From Candidatus Zixiibacteriota bacterium (GTDB taxonomy: Bacteria > Zixibacteria > MSB-5A5 > WJJR01 > JAJRUJ01): 64,000 bases of DNA. The notes under the pieces were generated by a model. That model searched no databases. It saw only the letters and a list, made by a program, of their open reading frames with translations, and was not told the origin of the DNA. The stretch covers positions 132,361 through 196,360 of the forward strand of contig JAGVQM010000012.1 in NCBI GenBank assembly GCA_020051695.1. The letters are read 5' to 3'. A program made the position numbers and the translations under genes. Shown here one piece after another: positions 54,670-63,512 of this stretch (its first letter is position 1; every line of letters begins with the position of its first letter).

Positions 54670-54711
54670 TGAGTCAGGATTTCGCGGAACTGTCTCACTG
54701 GGATGCCAAAC

Positions 54712-55923
54712 ATGCCCACATTTAACTATCAGGCGGCCAATCACCAGGGCGCGATGTCCAAAGGGCGGGTCACCGCCGTGTCGGTGGACCAGGCCGGTGA
54801 ACAATTGAAAGAACTGGGGTTAATCCCGCTGGAGTTAAAGCCGGTCAAATCGTCGGCCGCTGCATGGTCTCGCGGACGGCGGGGTCCACACTGGTCAATC
54901 GAAGAAAAAATCCTTTTTACCCGCAAATTTTCCTCACTCATCAAAGCGGGTATCCCTCTGCTGACGGTAATCGAGATGATCAGCCGGCAGTCTCCCTCGC
55001 CGCAGATTGCCGGGGCGTTGTCCCGGGTGGGGGACTCCATTGCCAACGGCAATACCCTGCACGGTTCGCTGACGGCTTTCCCCAGTCTGTTCGACGCCAT
55101 TTACCTGGGAACGGTCCGGGCCGGCGAGGCCACGGGACAACTGGACGGCGTCCTGGATCACCTGGCCGAATTCCTCGAGCGCGAAATGGATACCCGCCGC
55201 AAAATCAAGGAAGCCCTGCGCTACCCAATAATGGTGGTCGCGGCTATCATTGCCGCCGCTGTCGTCGTGCTGAAATTCGTCGTGCCGCAGTTTACGGCCT
55301 TCTATCAAAATTACGGGGGGACCCTCCCGGCCCCGACGCGGGCCCTGATGTTTGCCTCGGAACTGGCCGGCACGTTGTGGTGGCTGATCTTTCCCCTCGG
55401 CGGGCTGGCTTGGGCCGGCTGGCGGTGGATAAACCATACGCCCCGGGGCCAATTATGGCGCGACACCCGGCTTTTGAAATTACCCCTGGCGGGAATGTTG
55501 ATTGTAAAAATCGCGGTCAGTCGGTTTGCCCGATTATTCAGCGTTTTATTCTCTGCCGGCGTTCCCGCAACCATGGCGCTGGAAACGGCGGCCGAGGGCG
55601 TCGGCAACCGAGTCGTGGCCGATGAAGTGGCCGAAATGGGCCGGCGAATGGCTGCGGGGGGGGCAATCATCACCACCTCGTCTGCAGCGGTCATCCCCAA
55701 CCTGGTGTACCAGATGATCGACATCGGTTTCGAGTCCGGTGAAGTCGACCGCATGCTGCTGGAGGTCGCCCGGCATTATGAACAGGAAATCGACTACGAT
55801 GTGCGGAAGATTACCGACCGGCTGCAACCGTTCCTCCTGTTGTTTCTGGCCGCCGGGGTCCTGGGTCTGGCCATGGCGGTGCTCCTGCCGCTGTGGAACC
55901 TGACCACGCTGTTCAAGCCGTAG
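54712..55923 (+). CDS. inner-membrane assembly platform protein (GspF/PilC family)
   Basis: About 403 aa. Two T2SSF domains, residues ~65-190 (FTRKFSSLIKAGIPLLTVIE, then FLEREMDTRRKIKEALRYP) and ~270-395 (ARLFSVLFSAGVPATMALE, then EQEIDYDVRKITDRLQPF), with three membrane helices. It couples the ATPase to the pilin base. The ATG at 54712 is chosen because homology starts MPTFNYQA; an in-frame ATG at 54703 is possible. Confidence 0.93.
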   Translation: MPTFNYQAANHQGAMSKGRVTAVSVDQAGEQLKELGLIPLELKPVKSSAAAWSRGRRGPHWSIEEKILFTRKFSSLIKAGIPLLTVIEMISRQSPSPQIAGALSRVGDSIANGNTLHGSLTAFPSLFDAIYLGTVRAGEATGQLDGVLDHLAEFLEREMDTRRKIKEALRYPIMVVAAIIAAAVVVLKFVVPQFTAFYQNYGGTLPAPTRALMFASELAGTLWWLIFPLGGLAWAGWRWINHTPRGQLWRDTRLLKLPLAGMLIVKIAVSRFARLFSVLFSAGVPATMALETAAEGVGNRVVADEVAEMGRRMAAGGAIITTSSAAVIPNLVYQMIDIGFESGEVDRMLLEVARHYEQEIDYDVRKITDRLQPFLLLFLAAGVLGLAMAVLLPLWNLTTLFKP

Positions 55924-56044
55924 GGCCACATTCAGTAAACAAAAAAACTCGTCCTTTCGTCGCACGTGGACCGCAAAAGTTGCGCGAGGATTAGCCGATA
56001 AGATTAGTAAGATTGAGCGGTGCTGTTAAACTGAAAACGGGGTT

Positions 56045-56050
56045 TATAAT
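56045..56050 (+). promoter_or_regulatory. -10 element upstream of the first pilin gene
   Basis: A perfect TATAAT 18 bp before the pilin ATG, with a weak upstream -35 candidate. It could give the pilin mRNA its own promoter inside the cluster. The implied leader would be only about 11 nt. Confidence 0.35.
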
Positions 56051-56067
56051 CAAAAGGGAGTGGCAAC

Positions 56068-56505
56068 ATGAAAGTCATGCGTCATACCTTGCGTAACCAA
56101 TCAGGGTTTACTCTGATCGAACTCGTCATCATCATCGTTGTTCTGGGTATTCTCGCCGCGGTGGCGATCCCCAAGTATTTTAACATGATTGATGATGCAA
56201 AAGTATCGGCGTGCAAAGGCGCGCTCGGCGGGTTGCGCTCCGGAATTTCTATTTATTATGCTAATCGGGCATTGAAGACCGGCACGGCAACCTGGCCGGC
56301 GAGGGATTCACTGCGAACCATCGGTGTGGTCATGGAACAGATTATTCCCAAGAATCCATATCAAGCGTCCGGTAATGCACCGGATTCGATCGTTACCGGA
56401 GTCACCAGAGGCGTCATCGTGGGCAGCCGTGGCGGATGGGCTTATAAACCCTCCACAGGGGAAATCTGGGCTAATACTTCGGTCGCCGGCGAAAACAACT
56501 TTTAG
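56068..56505 (+). CDS. type IV pilin/pseudopilin (GspG-like)
   Basis: 145 aa; AAAGGGAG precedes the ATG. A short basic leader then the prepilin signal SGFTLIELVIIIVVLGILAA with Gly at the cleavage site and Glu5. The helix continues through VAIPKYFNMIDDAKVSACKG. The globular part has a small beta region (GVIVGSRGGWAYKPSTGEIWANT). Likely the major subunit of the system, judged by size and position. Confidence 0.9.
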   Translation: MKVMRHTLRNQSGFTLIELVIIIVVLGILAAVAIPKYFNMIDDAKVSACKGALGGLRSGISIYYANRALKTGTATWPARDSLRTIGVVMEQIIPKNPYQASGNAPDSIVTGVTRGVIVGSRGGWAYKPSTGEIWANTSVAGENNF

Positions 56506-56542
56506 CCGGTGCTTCATACAGGTCTGACCGAGGGTGACCCAC

Positions 56543-56989
56543 ATGACTGCAGGGAAAAGACCACTGGAGGCGCTCGCCGCAGGCGGTTTCACGCTGATCG
56601 AGTTGGTCATCGTCATTCTGGTCCTCGGGATTCTTTCGGCGGTGGCCATTCCGGTAATCGGGTCCTTTTTGACCTCCTCGAAGGAAACGGCCACCAAAGA
56701 CGAAATGCGCCGCCTCGCGGTTGCCATCGCCGGGGCCGACGCTGCGACCGACCGGGGATTTGAAGGGGATGTCGGCTTTCCGCCCTCCGCGCTGGCCGAT
56801 CTGGTAGCCAAACCCGATACGCTGGCGGCGTACAACCCCTATCAGCACATCGGCTGGAACGGCCCATACATCGACGGGTCCGGAGGAGAATACAGCACCG
56901 ATGCCTGGGGGCAGGCCTATGTGTATGATCCCTCCGCGCGGACCATCTCCAGCGTTGGGGCGGGCGATACTATTACCATTAGTTTCTAA
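56543..56989 (+). CDS. pseudopilin (GspG-like)
   Basis: About 148 aa; GAGGGTG precedes the ATG at 56543. The prepilin motif is AGGFTLIELVIVILVLGILS. The C-terminal part has GFPPSALADLV, WNGPYIDGSGGEYSTDAWG and YVYDPSARTI, like GspG-type major pseudopilins with the Pro-Tyr and DAWG signatures. It lacks a long extension, unlike the next gene. Confidence 0.9.
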   Translation: MTAGKRPLEALAAGGFTLIELVIVILVLGILSAVAIPVIGSFLTSSKETATKDEMRRLAVAIAGADAATDRGFEGDVGFPPSALADLVAKPDTLAAYNPYQHIGWNGPYIDGSGGEYSTDAWGQAYVYDPSARTISSVGAGDTITISF

Positions 56990-57001
56990 GGACGGTCGTT
57001 G

Positions 57002-58168
57002 ATGGCCTGCTGCAAGCGCAAGAGTAATCAGGAGCACGGTTTCACCCTGATGGAAGTCCTGGTCGTGGTGGTGATCCTCGGCATTCTCTCCTCTGTCGCG
57101 CTCCGCGCCGTCCAAAACGGCGTTGAAAGTTCGCGGATCAAGGAAACGCAAAACGAGATGCTCAACCTGGCGCAGGCCATCGCCGGGAACCCCGACCTCT
57201 ACGCCGGCGGGTTGCGTTCCGATTTCGGGTACATCGGTGATGTCGGCGCGTTGCCGGGCAGTCTCGATAACCTGATCACCAATCCCGGCAGCTTCACCAC
57301 GTGGAACGGCCCTTACGTCGGCGGGCGGTTTGCCGAAGATGCGGACGGTTTCAAAAAAGATGCCTGGGGCAATATCTACGCCTTTTCCGGCGGGATCACG
57401 ATCGCTTCGACCGGGGGCGGCAGTACACCGCTGACCACTTCGGTCGCGGCCGCAGCCACGGACTTAACCAGTACACCCGTAGCCGGGACGATCACCGACG
57501 CGGTGGGCAACCCCCCTGGTGACTCCTCGGTGGCGGTTTCGGTAGTCATTACCTACCCGGACGGCTCGGGGAGCACGACAACCTCCAGCACAAACCCTTC
57601 TTCAGGCGGCCTGTTTTCCTTTGCCGGGATTCCGGTCGGCATTCGGTCGATCGCGGCGGTCTATCGGGCCACCGATGATACGGTCGCCGCTTTCGCGGCG
57701 GTTCTACCCCGGACCGGGGCCACGGTAAGTCTCAGATTGCCGGGCAGTCCCTTTGCCGGGGGCGGGGGCGGTGGTGGCGGCGGCACACCCGGATCAATTG
57801 AATATGTTCCCGGCTCGGCAGGAGTCGGCTGGCCGCTGGCCGATGACGTGGAATTTGATATCACCAACCCCGGGACGACGGGAGTGACGGTCACTTCGTT
57901 GCTTGCCAACTACAGCACCGGGGGATTTTTTCGCAGGATTAAATGGAATGGCTCGACGGTCTTCGATGAAAACAGTCCGCGGGCAGGAAGCGGTGATACC
58001 TGTCCGTTCACGGCGGCTCAGACATTGGCCGCCGGCGCGACAGTTACCATTGAACTGGAAAATTTCACCTGGTGGGACTTTGGCGGCCCACCCGCGGACA
58101 TGTCCAACACTGATTTTACAATCACATTTTCCGAAGGGACGTCGGTCAACTTCAACAGCGGATCATGA
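57002..58168 (+). CDS. large pseudopilin with extended C-terminal domains
   Basis: About 388 aa, more than twice a normal pseudopilin. After the prepilin motif (HGFTLMEVLVVVVILGILSS) and a GspG-like head with WNGPYVGGRF and KKDAWGNIYAFSGG, there is a carboxypeptidase-regulatory-like beta domain (~155-240, VAVSVVITYPDGSG, FSFAGIPVGIRSI). A run of nine Gly follows (FAGGGGGGGGGTPG). A last beta domain (~265-388) includes a WWDFGGPP turn. This may be a tip or adhesin-like subunit. A TTG at 56999 is an alternative start. Confidence 0.85.
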   Translation: MACCKRKSNQEHGFTLMEVLVVVVILGILSSVALRAVQNGVESSRIKETQNEMLNLAQAIAGNPDLYAGGLRSDFGYIGDVGALPGSLDNLITNPGSFTTWNGPYVGGRFAEDADGFKKDAWGNIYAFSGGITIASTGGGSTPLTTSVAAAATDLTSTPVAGTITDAVGNPPGDSSVAVSVVITYPDGSGSTTTSSTNPSSGGLFSFAGIPVGIRSIAAVYRATDDTVAAFAAVLPRTGATVSLRLPGSPFAGGGGGGGGGTPGSIEYVPGSAGVGWPLADDVEFDITNPGTTGVTVTSLLANYSTGGFFRRIKWNGSTVFDENSPRAGSGDTCPFTAAQTLAAGATVTIELENFTWWDFGGPPADMSNTDFTITFSEGTSVNFNSGS

Positions 58169-58206
58169 CCTACCTGATCTCGCTTATCGACGAACGTATG
58201 TGAGTG

Positions 58207-59919
58207 ATGGATAGCAGGCCAACAGAACTCTGGACCGTGCCCCGACAGGAGGTCATTCAGCCGGGGCTGACCGCCGGGGAGGACTATGCCCGGTCTTCAG
58301 CCGGCCATCCCAATACAGAAACACCTGAGCGAGGTCCGACGACCATTTTGCAGTGGGTCCGCCCCGGTAAAAGGAATCTTGGCCGGCAAACACTCGGCAT
58401 GGAATTCGACGGCCGCCGCCTGAGTATCGTGGGCCTGTGGGCCGCAGGAACGCACCGGCGGCTGACCCGGATGTCGATTGTCGAATGGGCTGAGCCGCCT
58501 TCGGCGGAGGTCCTCGTTGAATACCTGCAAGCGGCCGTTCCCCGTGGAAAGCCCAGTGTGCGGCTCACCATTAATTCCTCGCACGGAATTGTCCGGCGGT
58601 TTTATATTCCACGCGTACCTGCCCGAAAACGGCAAGCGGCTGCGTTGTGGGAAGGCAAGCAACTGGTCCCCTTCCCGTTAAACGAACAAAGCGCCTACGT
58701 GGGGATGGAATTTGTTTCGGCCGGCGAACGCGGCTGGCGCGTCACGCTTGTTGCCCTGCCTCGGCAGGATGCCGAGGTCGTCGTGGAGGCCGTCAGAAAG
58801 CTCGGGTGGTACCTGAGCGGGCTGTCCCTGGCCGGGACGTTGCCCTGCCGAAATACCGGGCACAGACCGAGGGCCAAAAACCCTGCACCCGAAGCTGTTG
58901 TGTTTTACTCACCACGACGGAATTCCTTCGCCGTCTTTGATAATGGCCGTCTGGTCTTTCATTACGATCTGGGTCCGCTGCCGGGGTATTCCGCCGACCC
59001 CACCGATTGGATTTTCTCCGATAAGGAGCGGTCAACGGGGTCATGGATTGCAGGCCTCGGCCCGGCCATAAATGATGCCTTCGATTTTTATATTAGTGCC
59101 CAACAGGGAACGCCGCCTTCCCGCCTGACGCTGGCCGGAGTACGGCAGTCGGTCGGAGGAGCTTCCGATCATATCGGCGAGTGGGAGGAACGGTTTACTG
59201 ACGGGATTGATGTCATGGACCCACTTCATGACCTGACCGAGGGCATCCCTGACCATGTGTCCAAATGGATCGATGCCAACATGGGCCTGTTGACATATGC
59301 GGCGATGACTGCATCCATAGTGGCGCCCATAGACCTGACCCCGGCACCGGTCAGGAAACACCAAAGAAACCGCCGGCTGATCACCTGCGCCCGGACGGCA
59401 TTCATCCTGTCGATCATGGGGGCAATCATGGCCACCGGCCTGTTGTTTGAAAAACGACGGACTACAAACCAAGAGGTCGAGACGGCACGCCGGGATTCTC
59501 AAATTCTGGCAACATCCAAGCCGGTCGTCCAGATCACCGCAAATCTCGGCGAATTGGCCCGCCTGCACGCCCGGTTAGCCGAAATTCGCAGGTCCCCGAC
59601 CAAATGGATGCCGTGGACGAAGACCATTCTTGGTACCTTGCCCGCGAACGCTCGGCTGACCGAGTTGGATGCTCAACTTGATCATCAGGATGCCGGTGGT
59701 GCAGCACTGCAGGTCCTCCTGGGCGGTACCTTGTCGACCGACAATCCGCCCCACGCCATCCAGTACAAAGACTGGCTGAAACAACTGGAACTGTTGTCCG
59801 GTCCCGGGCGGGTCAAACTGACCCGGGAGCAGACGACAGTCTGGAAGGGCCGCCAGCGGTCGGCCTTTGCCATCGAACTACAGCCGGAAACCACAACTAT
59901 TACGGGGCCGGGCAAATGA
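58207..59919 (+). CDS. PilM-PilN fusion (GspL-like) assembly protein
   Basis: About 570 aa. The N-terminal half resembles an actin-like PilM/GspL cytoplasmic domain (LGMEFDGRRLSIVGLW, RFYIPRVPARKRQAA, LVPFPLNEQSAYVGME). One membrane helix follows at ~400-420 (TAFILSIMGAIMATGLLF). The periplasmic end resembles PilN (LPANARLTELDAQL, LLGGTLSTDNPP). Such fusions bridge the ATPase and outer parts. The first ~60 residues are extra and unrecognised. Confidence 0.75.
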   Translation: MDSRPTELWTVPRQEVIQPGLTAGEDYARSSAGHPNTETPERGPTTILQWVRPGKRNLGRQTLGMEFDGRRLSIVGLWAAGTHRRLTRMSIVEWAEPPSAEVLVEYLQAAVPRGKPSVRLTINSSHGIVRRFYIPRVPARKRQAAALWEGKQLVPFPLNEQSAYVGMEFVSAGERGWRVTLVALPRQDAEVVVEAVRKLGWYLSGLSLAGTLPCRNTGHRPRAKNPAPEAVVFYSPRRNSFAVFDNGRLVFHYDLGPLPGYSADPTDWIFSDKERSTGSWIAGLGPAINDAFDFYISAQQGTPPSRLTLAGVRQSVGGASDHIGEWEERFTDGIDVMDPLHDLTEGIPDHVSKWIDANMGLLTYAAMTASIVAPIDLTPAPVRKHQRNRRLITCARTAFILSIMGAIMATGLLFEKRRTTNQEVETARRDSQILATSKPVVQITANLGELARLHARLAEIRRSPTKWMPWTKTILGTLPANARLTELDAQLDHQDAGGAALQVLLGGTLSTDNPPHAIQYKDWLKQLELLSGPGRVKLTREQTTVWKGRQRSAFAIELQPETTTITGPGK

Positions 59920-60503
59920 AACGGACGATTCCCTGGACGGCCTGGGTTGCGGCGACCATTATCTTGTGGATCGTCTGGATTTGGGGCGTGTTCGGGCAGA
60001 TCCAGGACGGGATCACCAAACTCCGGGCCGAATCAATGGAGTCCAGAACCCGGGACACCCACACCCTGCAATTACTGGCGAATGCGCCGGTGATTATGGC
60101 CCAAATCGATTCGCTTTCCAACGAGTATCGTCGGGCAGTGGCCGATTTTGTCTCGGCCGATAATCTACAACTTTTGCCGGAGGAACTGACCGACAGCGGC
60201 CGGCGGAGCGGTGTCCCCCAGACGGAAGTCACGCTCAATTTAGCCAGTGTGCTGACCCTGGCCCCCTCCCCGGCGCCCGAGACCCGTATGCTCGATACAG
60301 TGCAGGTCCAGCTTGCCGCACAGGGCGAATTCGGCGCCCTTGGCCGCTGGCTGGATGAAGTGGAAGAACGTGCCGATTTCTTACTATGGACCTCTTGTCG
60401 GTGGGAACCGGCGCCGACCGATGGTCTGACCCGGTTTTCCGGGACGGCGCAGTTCCGCGTCATTGCCGCAGGGGGCAAAAGTCTGTTGTCCCAGGGCGAG
60501 TAA
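59916..60503 (+). CDS. PilO/GspM-like inner-membrane protein
   Basis: 195 aa. One N-terminal membrane helix (WVAATIILWIVWIWGVF), a coiled coil (~28-80) and a small ferredoxin-like periplasmic domain. Its start overlaps the end of the PilMN gene by 4 nt. Identification rests on topology and position between PilN-like and PilP-like genes. Confidence 0.7.
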   Translation: MKRTIPWTAWVAATIILWIVWIWGVFGQIQDGITKLRAESMESRTRDTHTLQLLANAPVIMAQIDSLSNEYRRAVADFVSADNLQLLPEELTDSGRRSGVPQTEVTLNLASVLTLAPSPAPETRMLDTVQVQLAAQGEFGALGRWLDEVEERADFLLWTSCRWEPAPTDGLTRFSGTAQFRVIAAGGKSLLSQGE

Positions 60504-60505
60504 CC

Positions 60506-60982
60506 ATGGATGAAAAAAAACGGAAATGGCTGGTGTATGCTTCATTGGTTGGGGCAATCATTTTTGCCTTGATCATGCGGCCATGGGAGGGGCGAAAGCG
60601 CAAACCACCCGAGACCCTGACATTAACCGCCGGAGCCGAAACCATGACCCAACCCTCACAGATAACGGCAAACGAAACTAATTCGACGCAGGCGACGGAC
60701 TCGGCCCTGCCGACGTTTGCGACTGCCTGGCCTCGGGACCCGTTCGGAGAAACACCCGAACCGGCACGGATGGCAATTGCGTCGGCGGGCGGGACTTCCA
60801 CTGAATTGTTCTCCTGGAACTTGCAGGGAATAATGACTGTGGACGGACAACCTGTCTGCCTGTTGAATGGGCAGACATTAAAAATCGGATCATTCATCGA
60901 CGGCTGGGAGCTTGCTCATATCGCCGACGACGGCGTGCGACTGCGCCGCGGCGCACAGACACAAAGTGTGGCCTTACCCTGA
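60506..60982 (+). CDS. PilP/GspC-like protein
   Basis: About 158 aa. A membrane helix (VYASLVGAIIFALIM), a Thr/Ser-rich linker, and a C-terminal beta domain with WPRDPFGE, LQGIMTVDGQPVCLLNGQ and WELAHIADDGVRLRRG, like the HR/PilP domain that contacts the secretin. ATG two nt after the previous stop. Confidence 0.75.
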   Translation: MDEKKRKWLVYASLVGAIIFALIMRPWEGRKRKPPETLTLTAGAETMTQPSQITANETNSTQATDSALPTFATAWPRDPFGETPEPARMAIASAGGTSTELFSWNLQGIMTVDGQPVCLLNGQTLKIGSFIDGWELAHIADDGVRLRRGAQTQSVALP

Positions 60983-61007
60983 ACCGGACCGTTAAAACGA
61001 GTAAACT

Positions 61008-62300
61008 ATGATAGCCAAACGACATCTGATTCGCTGTCTGGGGCCGCTGGTTGTTCTTGCGGCCGTGATGCTGCCACATGCCGCGCCGGCCGAGCCCGGG
61101 CCGCATACAATCAGCATGCATTTTGTCGACACGGAAATTTCCGCAGTGCTGGCCACGCTTGCCGCCCAGGTGGGGATCGACCTGGTCCTGGGGCCGGGGA
61201 TCGAAGGTCCGATCAATATCAACCTCAACGAGGTCGACTGGAAGACTGCGCTGAATGTCATCGTGGGCGCCAATGGACTGACCTATCATTGGACGGATAA
61301 TGTGCTGGTCATCCTGGCCGCCGGAATGTCCGGCGGCGGCGAACTGTTGCATCGGGTAATCCCCCTAAAATACGCTGATCCGGCGTCGGTCAAGACCGCG
61401 CTGGCCAATGTCCTTTCGACAGTCGGCCGCATTGAAATTCTGGGTGGCGGGACGGGGAGTTCAACGGGAAACGCATCGGTCCTGATTGTCAGCGAACTGG
61501 CATTCCGCATGCCGGGCATTGAAGAGTTAATCAAATCGCTTGATGTTCCCCGGCCGCAATTCGAAATCGCAGTGAAATTTGTCGAAACCGACATTGACGA
61601 CGACCTCGGCTATGGCTTCAACTGGCCGACTAAACTATCGGCCTCCGTCGGCATTGTCGACGAAACCGAAGGTTCTACCACAACGCAGACTAGTGTATCG
61701 TCAGTGGAACGCGAGCTGCCGGACCACAACGAATGGCGGGTGGGCAAACTGTCCATTTCCCAGCTTAGCGGGTTCCTCGAATTCCTGCAGCAAAACGGCG
61801 AATCGAAATTACTTTCCGATCCGCGCGTGACCGTGCTGGAAAACGAAACCGCGAATATGAAAGTTACCACCACCTTCCCTATCCAGACCTTAAGCCGTTT
61901 CACCGAAGGCGCGGTGATCCAGGACATCGTCGATTTCCAGGACCTCGAGGTCGGGATTACGCTGAAAGTAACGCCACGGTTGAATGACTCGGCGACGATC
62001 ACCCTCGATGTCGAGCCGATCGTCGAGGAAATCACCGGCTACACCGGCCCGGCGGACAACCAGCGGCCGATCACGGCCCGCCGCACGGTGAAAACCATGG
62101 TACGGGTCGACGACAACGAGACCATCGTCCTCGGCGGGCTAGTCCGGGAAATTAAGGTCGTCAACGAAAACGGTGTCTTTTTATTGAGTGAAATTCCGCT
62201 TCTGGGTTCGTTATTTAAGCATAAACAAGTCGAGACCAAGAAAACCGACCTGCTGATTTTCATCACCCCGCGCATTATCGACGAATTGGCGGGAACGTAG
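61008..62300 (+). CDS. secretin (PilQ/GspD family)
   Basis: 430 aa with signal peptide (VVLAAVMLPHAAPAEP). N-terminal STN/N0-like domain (ISMHFVDTEISAVLATLAAQ), an N1-type repeat (HRVIPLKYADPASVKTAL), then the secretin beta domain with LLSDPRVTVLENETANMKV, LEVGITLKVTPRLND, VRVDDNETIVLGGL and IPLLGSLFKH. It forms the outer-membrane channel. Shorter than classical GspD, having fewer N domains. Confidence 0.93.
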   Translation: MIAKRHLIRCLGPLVVLAAVMLPHAAPAEPGPHTISMHFVDTEISAVLATLAAQVGIDLVLGPGIEGPININLNEVDWKTALNVIVGANGLTYHWTDNVLVILAAGMSGGGELLHRVIPLKYADPASVKTALANVLSTVGRIEILGGGTGSSTGNASVLIVSELAFRMPGIEELIKSLDVPRPQFEIAVKFVETDIDDDLGYGFNWPTKLSASVGIVDETEGSTTTQTSVSSVERELPDHNEWRVGKLSISQLSGFLEFLQQNGESKLLSDPRVTVLENETANMKVTTTFPIQTLSRFTEGAVIQDIVDFQDLEVGITLKVTPRLNDSATITLDVEPIVEEITGYTGPADNQRPITARRTVKTMVRVDDNETIVLGGLVREIKVVNENGVFLLSEIPLLGSLFKHKQVETKKTDLLIFITPRIIDELAGT

Positions 62301-62321
62301 AATCGTAACCATGTCGTTCCG

Positions 62322-62337
62322 CCCCGCCGTGGCGGGG
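62322..62337. repeat. REP-like palindrome
   Basis: CCCCGCC / GGCGGGG hairpin followed by AATCCAGTGAA, resembling the widespread CCCGC..GCGGGAATCCAG intergenic repeat. It may also serve as terminator of the secretin operon, though no T-run follows. Confidence 0.4.
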
Positions 62338-62482
62338 AATCCAGTGAACAAGTTGCTATTTAGACTGTTCCCTTGCCACAGCGTCCCTGCCAAGCAACAT
62401 AATAATCGGCCGCAGTTTTGCCAAACTGGGCCGCCTGCGGCCGCGTACAACGTACAATAACGAATGTCAAGACGGAGGCGGG

Positions 62483-62809
62483 ATGGTCAACATCAGCGAC
62501 AAAGCGGGCGAGGAAATCAAAAAAGTCCTCGACCACGACGACTACAAGGGCAAGAAACTCGTGCTATATTTTCAGGGCGCCGGCTGAAGCGGCCCCTCTT
62601 TGGGGATGACTCTGTATGAGTCAACGGACGGCCTGAAAGAATGTGAATCGGGCGGGGTAAAGGCCTACATCGATTCGGGACTTTACGATCAATTGGAAAA
62701 AATCGGCGATATCAGCGTCGATTATGTAACTAATCAGATCGGCCAGAGCGGCTTCAAAATCACCATCGGTAACGGCGACTGTAAGTCAGGCGGTTGCAGT
62801 GGCTGCTAA
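62483..62809 (+). CDS. HesB-like (IscA-family) selenoprotein, Sec35
   Basis: 108 aa if the in-frame TGA at 62585-62587 is read as selenocysteine; GGAGG lies 4 nt before the ATG. The N-terminal part (NISDKAGEEIKKVL, LVLYFQGAG) and the C-terminal part (SGPSLGMTLYES to CKSGGCSGC) are in one frame and both match HesB/IscA-type proteins. The TGA stands where GAGC-SGPS is expected, giving GAG-U-SGPSLG, the known HesB-like selenoprotein motif. A hairpin fitting bacterial SECIS geometry follows. A terminator lies just after the stop. Read as two pieces it would be a pseudogene, but both halves are intact. Confidence 0.85.
62608..62622 (+). promoter_or_regulatory. candidate bacterial SECIS hairpin
   Basis: GACTC (62608-62612), loop TGTAT, GAGTC (62618-62622). 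The apical loop starts about 25 nt after the TGA and has G in its second position, both within the range described for bacterial SECIS elements. A second small hairpin CCCC/GGGG (62593-62605) lies nearer the TGA. Confidence 0.5.
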
Positions 62810-62836
62810 GCCATCTCCTCGGCAATTCGGTATTTC

Positions 62837-62861
62837 GCCCCCTCTGCGGGGGCTTTTTTTT
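62837..62861 (+). terminator. intrinsic terminator after the selenoprotein gene
   Basis: GCCCCC (62837-62842), loop TCTGC, GGGGGC (62848-62853), then T8. A textbook rho-independent terminator 28 bp after the stop codon. Confidence 0.92.
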
Positions 62862-63512
62862 GCCTGCCGCGATGCCCGGACTCTTTTCTTCAGTCGTATA
62901 TTCCGCCATGATCATCTGTGTGCAGCTTTTTGCACTGTTTGCGAAACACCCCGATCCAGTCCAAGCGAAATAAAACAGGCGGCATCCGGCGTTTTTCGAC
63001 CATCCCCACCGGCACTTGGCATTTATCTCGCTGATTGACAATCACATACAAAAATAAATGCTCCACACCGCTCACAAAACACTTCGGAAATGATTATTGG
63101 CACACGCGGTGCATTGATCGCCTCCGGTGAAATAATATGCATGATGGCGAAATATGCAGAAAACCTGAAATTATGCGAGAAATCAGCATGCCAATATCGG
63201 TTGACAAATTCGAAAATTGGTTTATTATTAAGGAGTTGAGCGGGTTTATTTGGAGTGTTGCTCGACGGTTGGGGGGAATGAGGGACGGCTGTTGCCGAGT
63301 AGAAAAACCTGACATTACCTCGGTTGGCCAGATTGCAGTAACCCGGGTGCGCGAAACCCGGAAAATATTCATGCCAATTACCTGTTTGCGCGGGTTAAGT
63401 GTTGCCAAAATGCACGGTGAGGCCATATCATCCTCATGAAAATTCATGGTGGCTCATGTTTGGGAAAGTGAAGAGACAAACAAATAACCATTCAAATCTG
63501 GGAGGTGCAGGT
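62862..63512. other. gene-free region before the last gene
   Basis: About 650 bp, AT-richer than its surroundings. A small hairpin CCGGGT/ACCCGG lies at 63343-63361. A 100-codon frame at 63137 has no recognisable product. No known RNA family was identified. Confidence 0.5.

Noticed and set aside
62600-62809. A separate 69-aa gene starting at 62600
   Set aside because: It is the C-terminal part of the HesB-like gene after the TGA; the conserved N-terminal half lies directly upstream in the same frame.
63137-63439. 100-codon frame in the last intergenic region
   Set aside because: No recognisable domain, no convincing Shine-Dalgarno, and composition unlike nearby genes.
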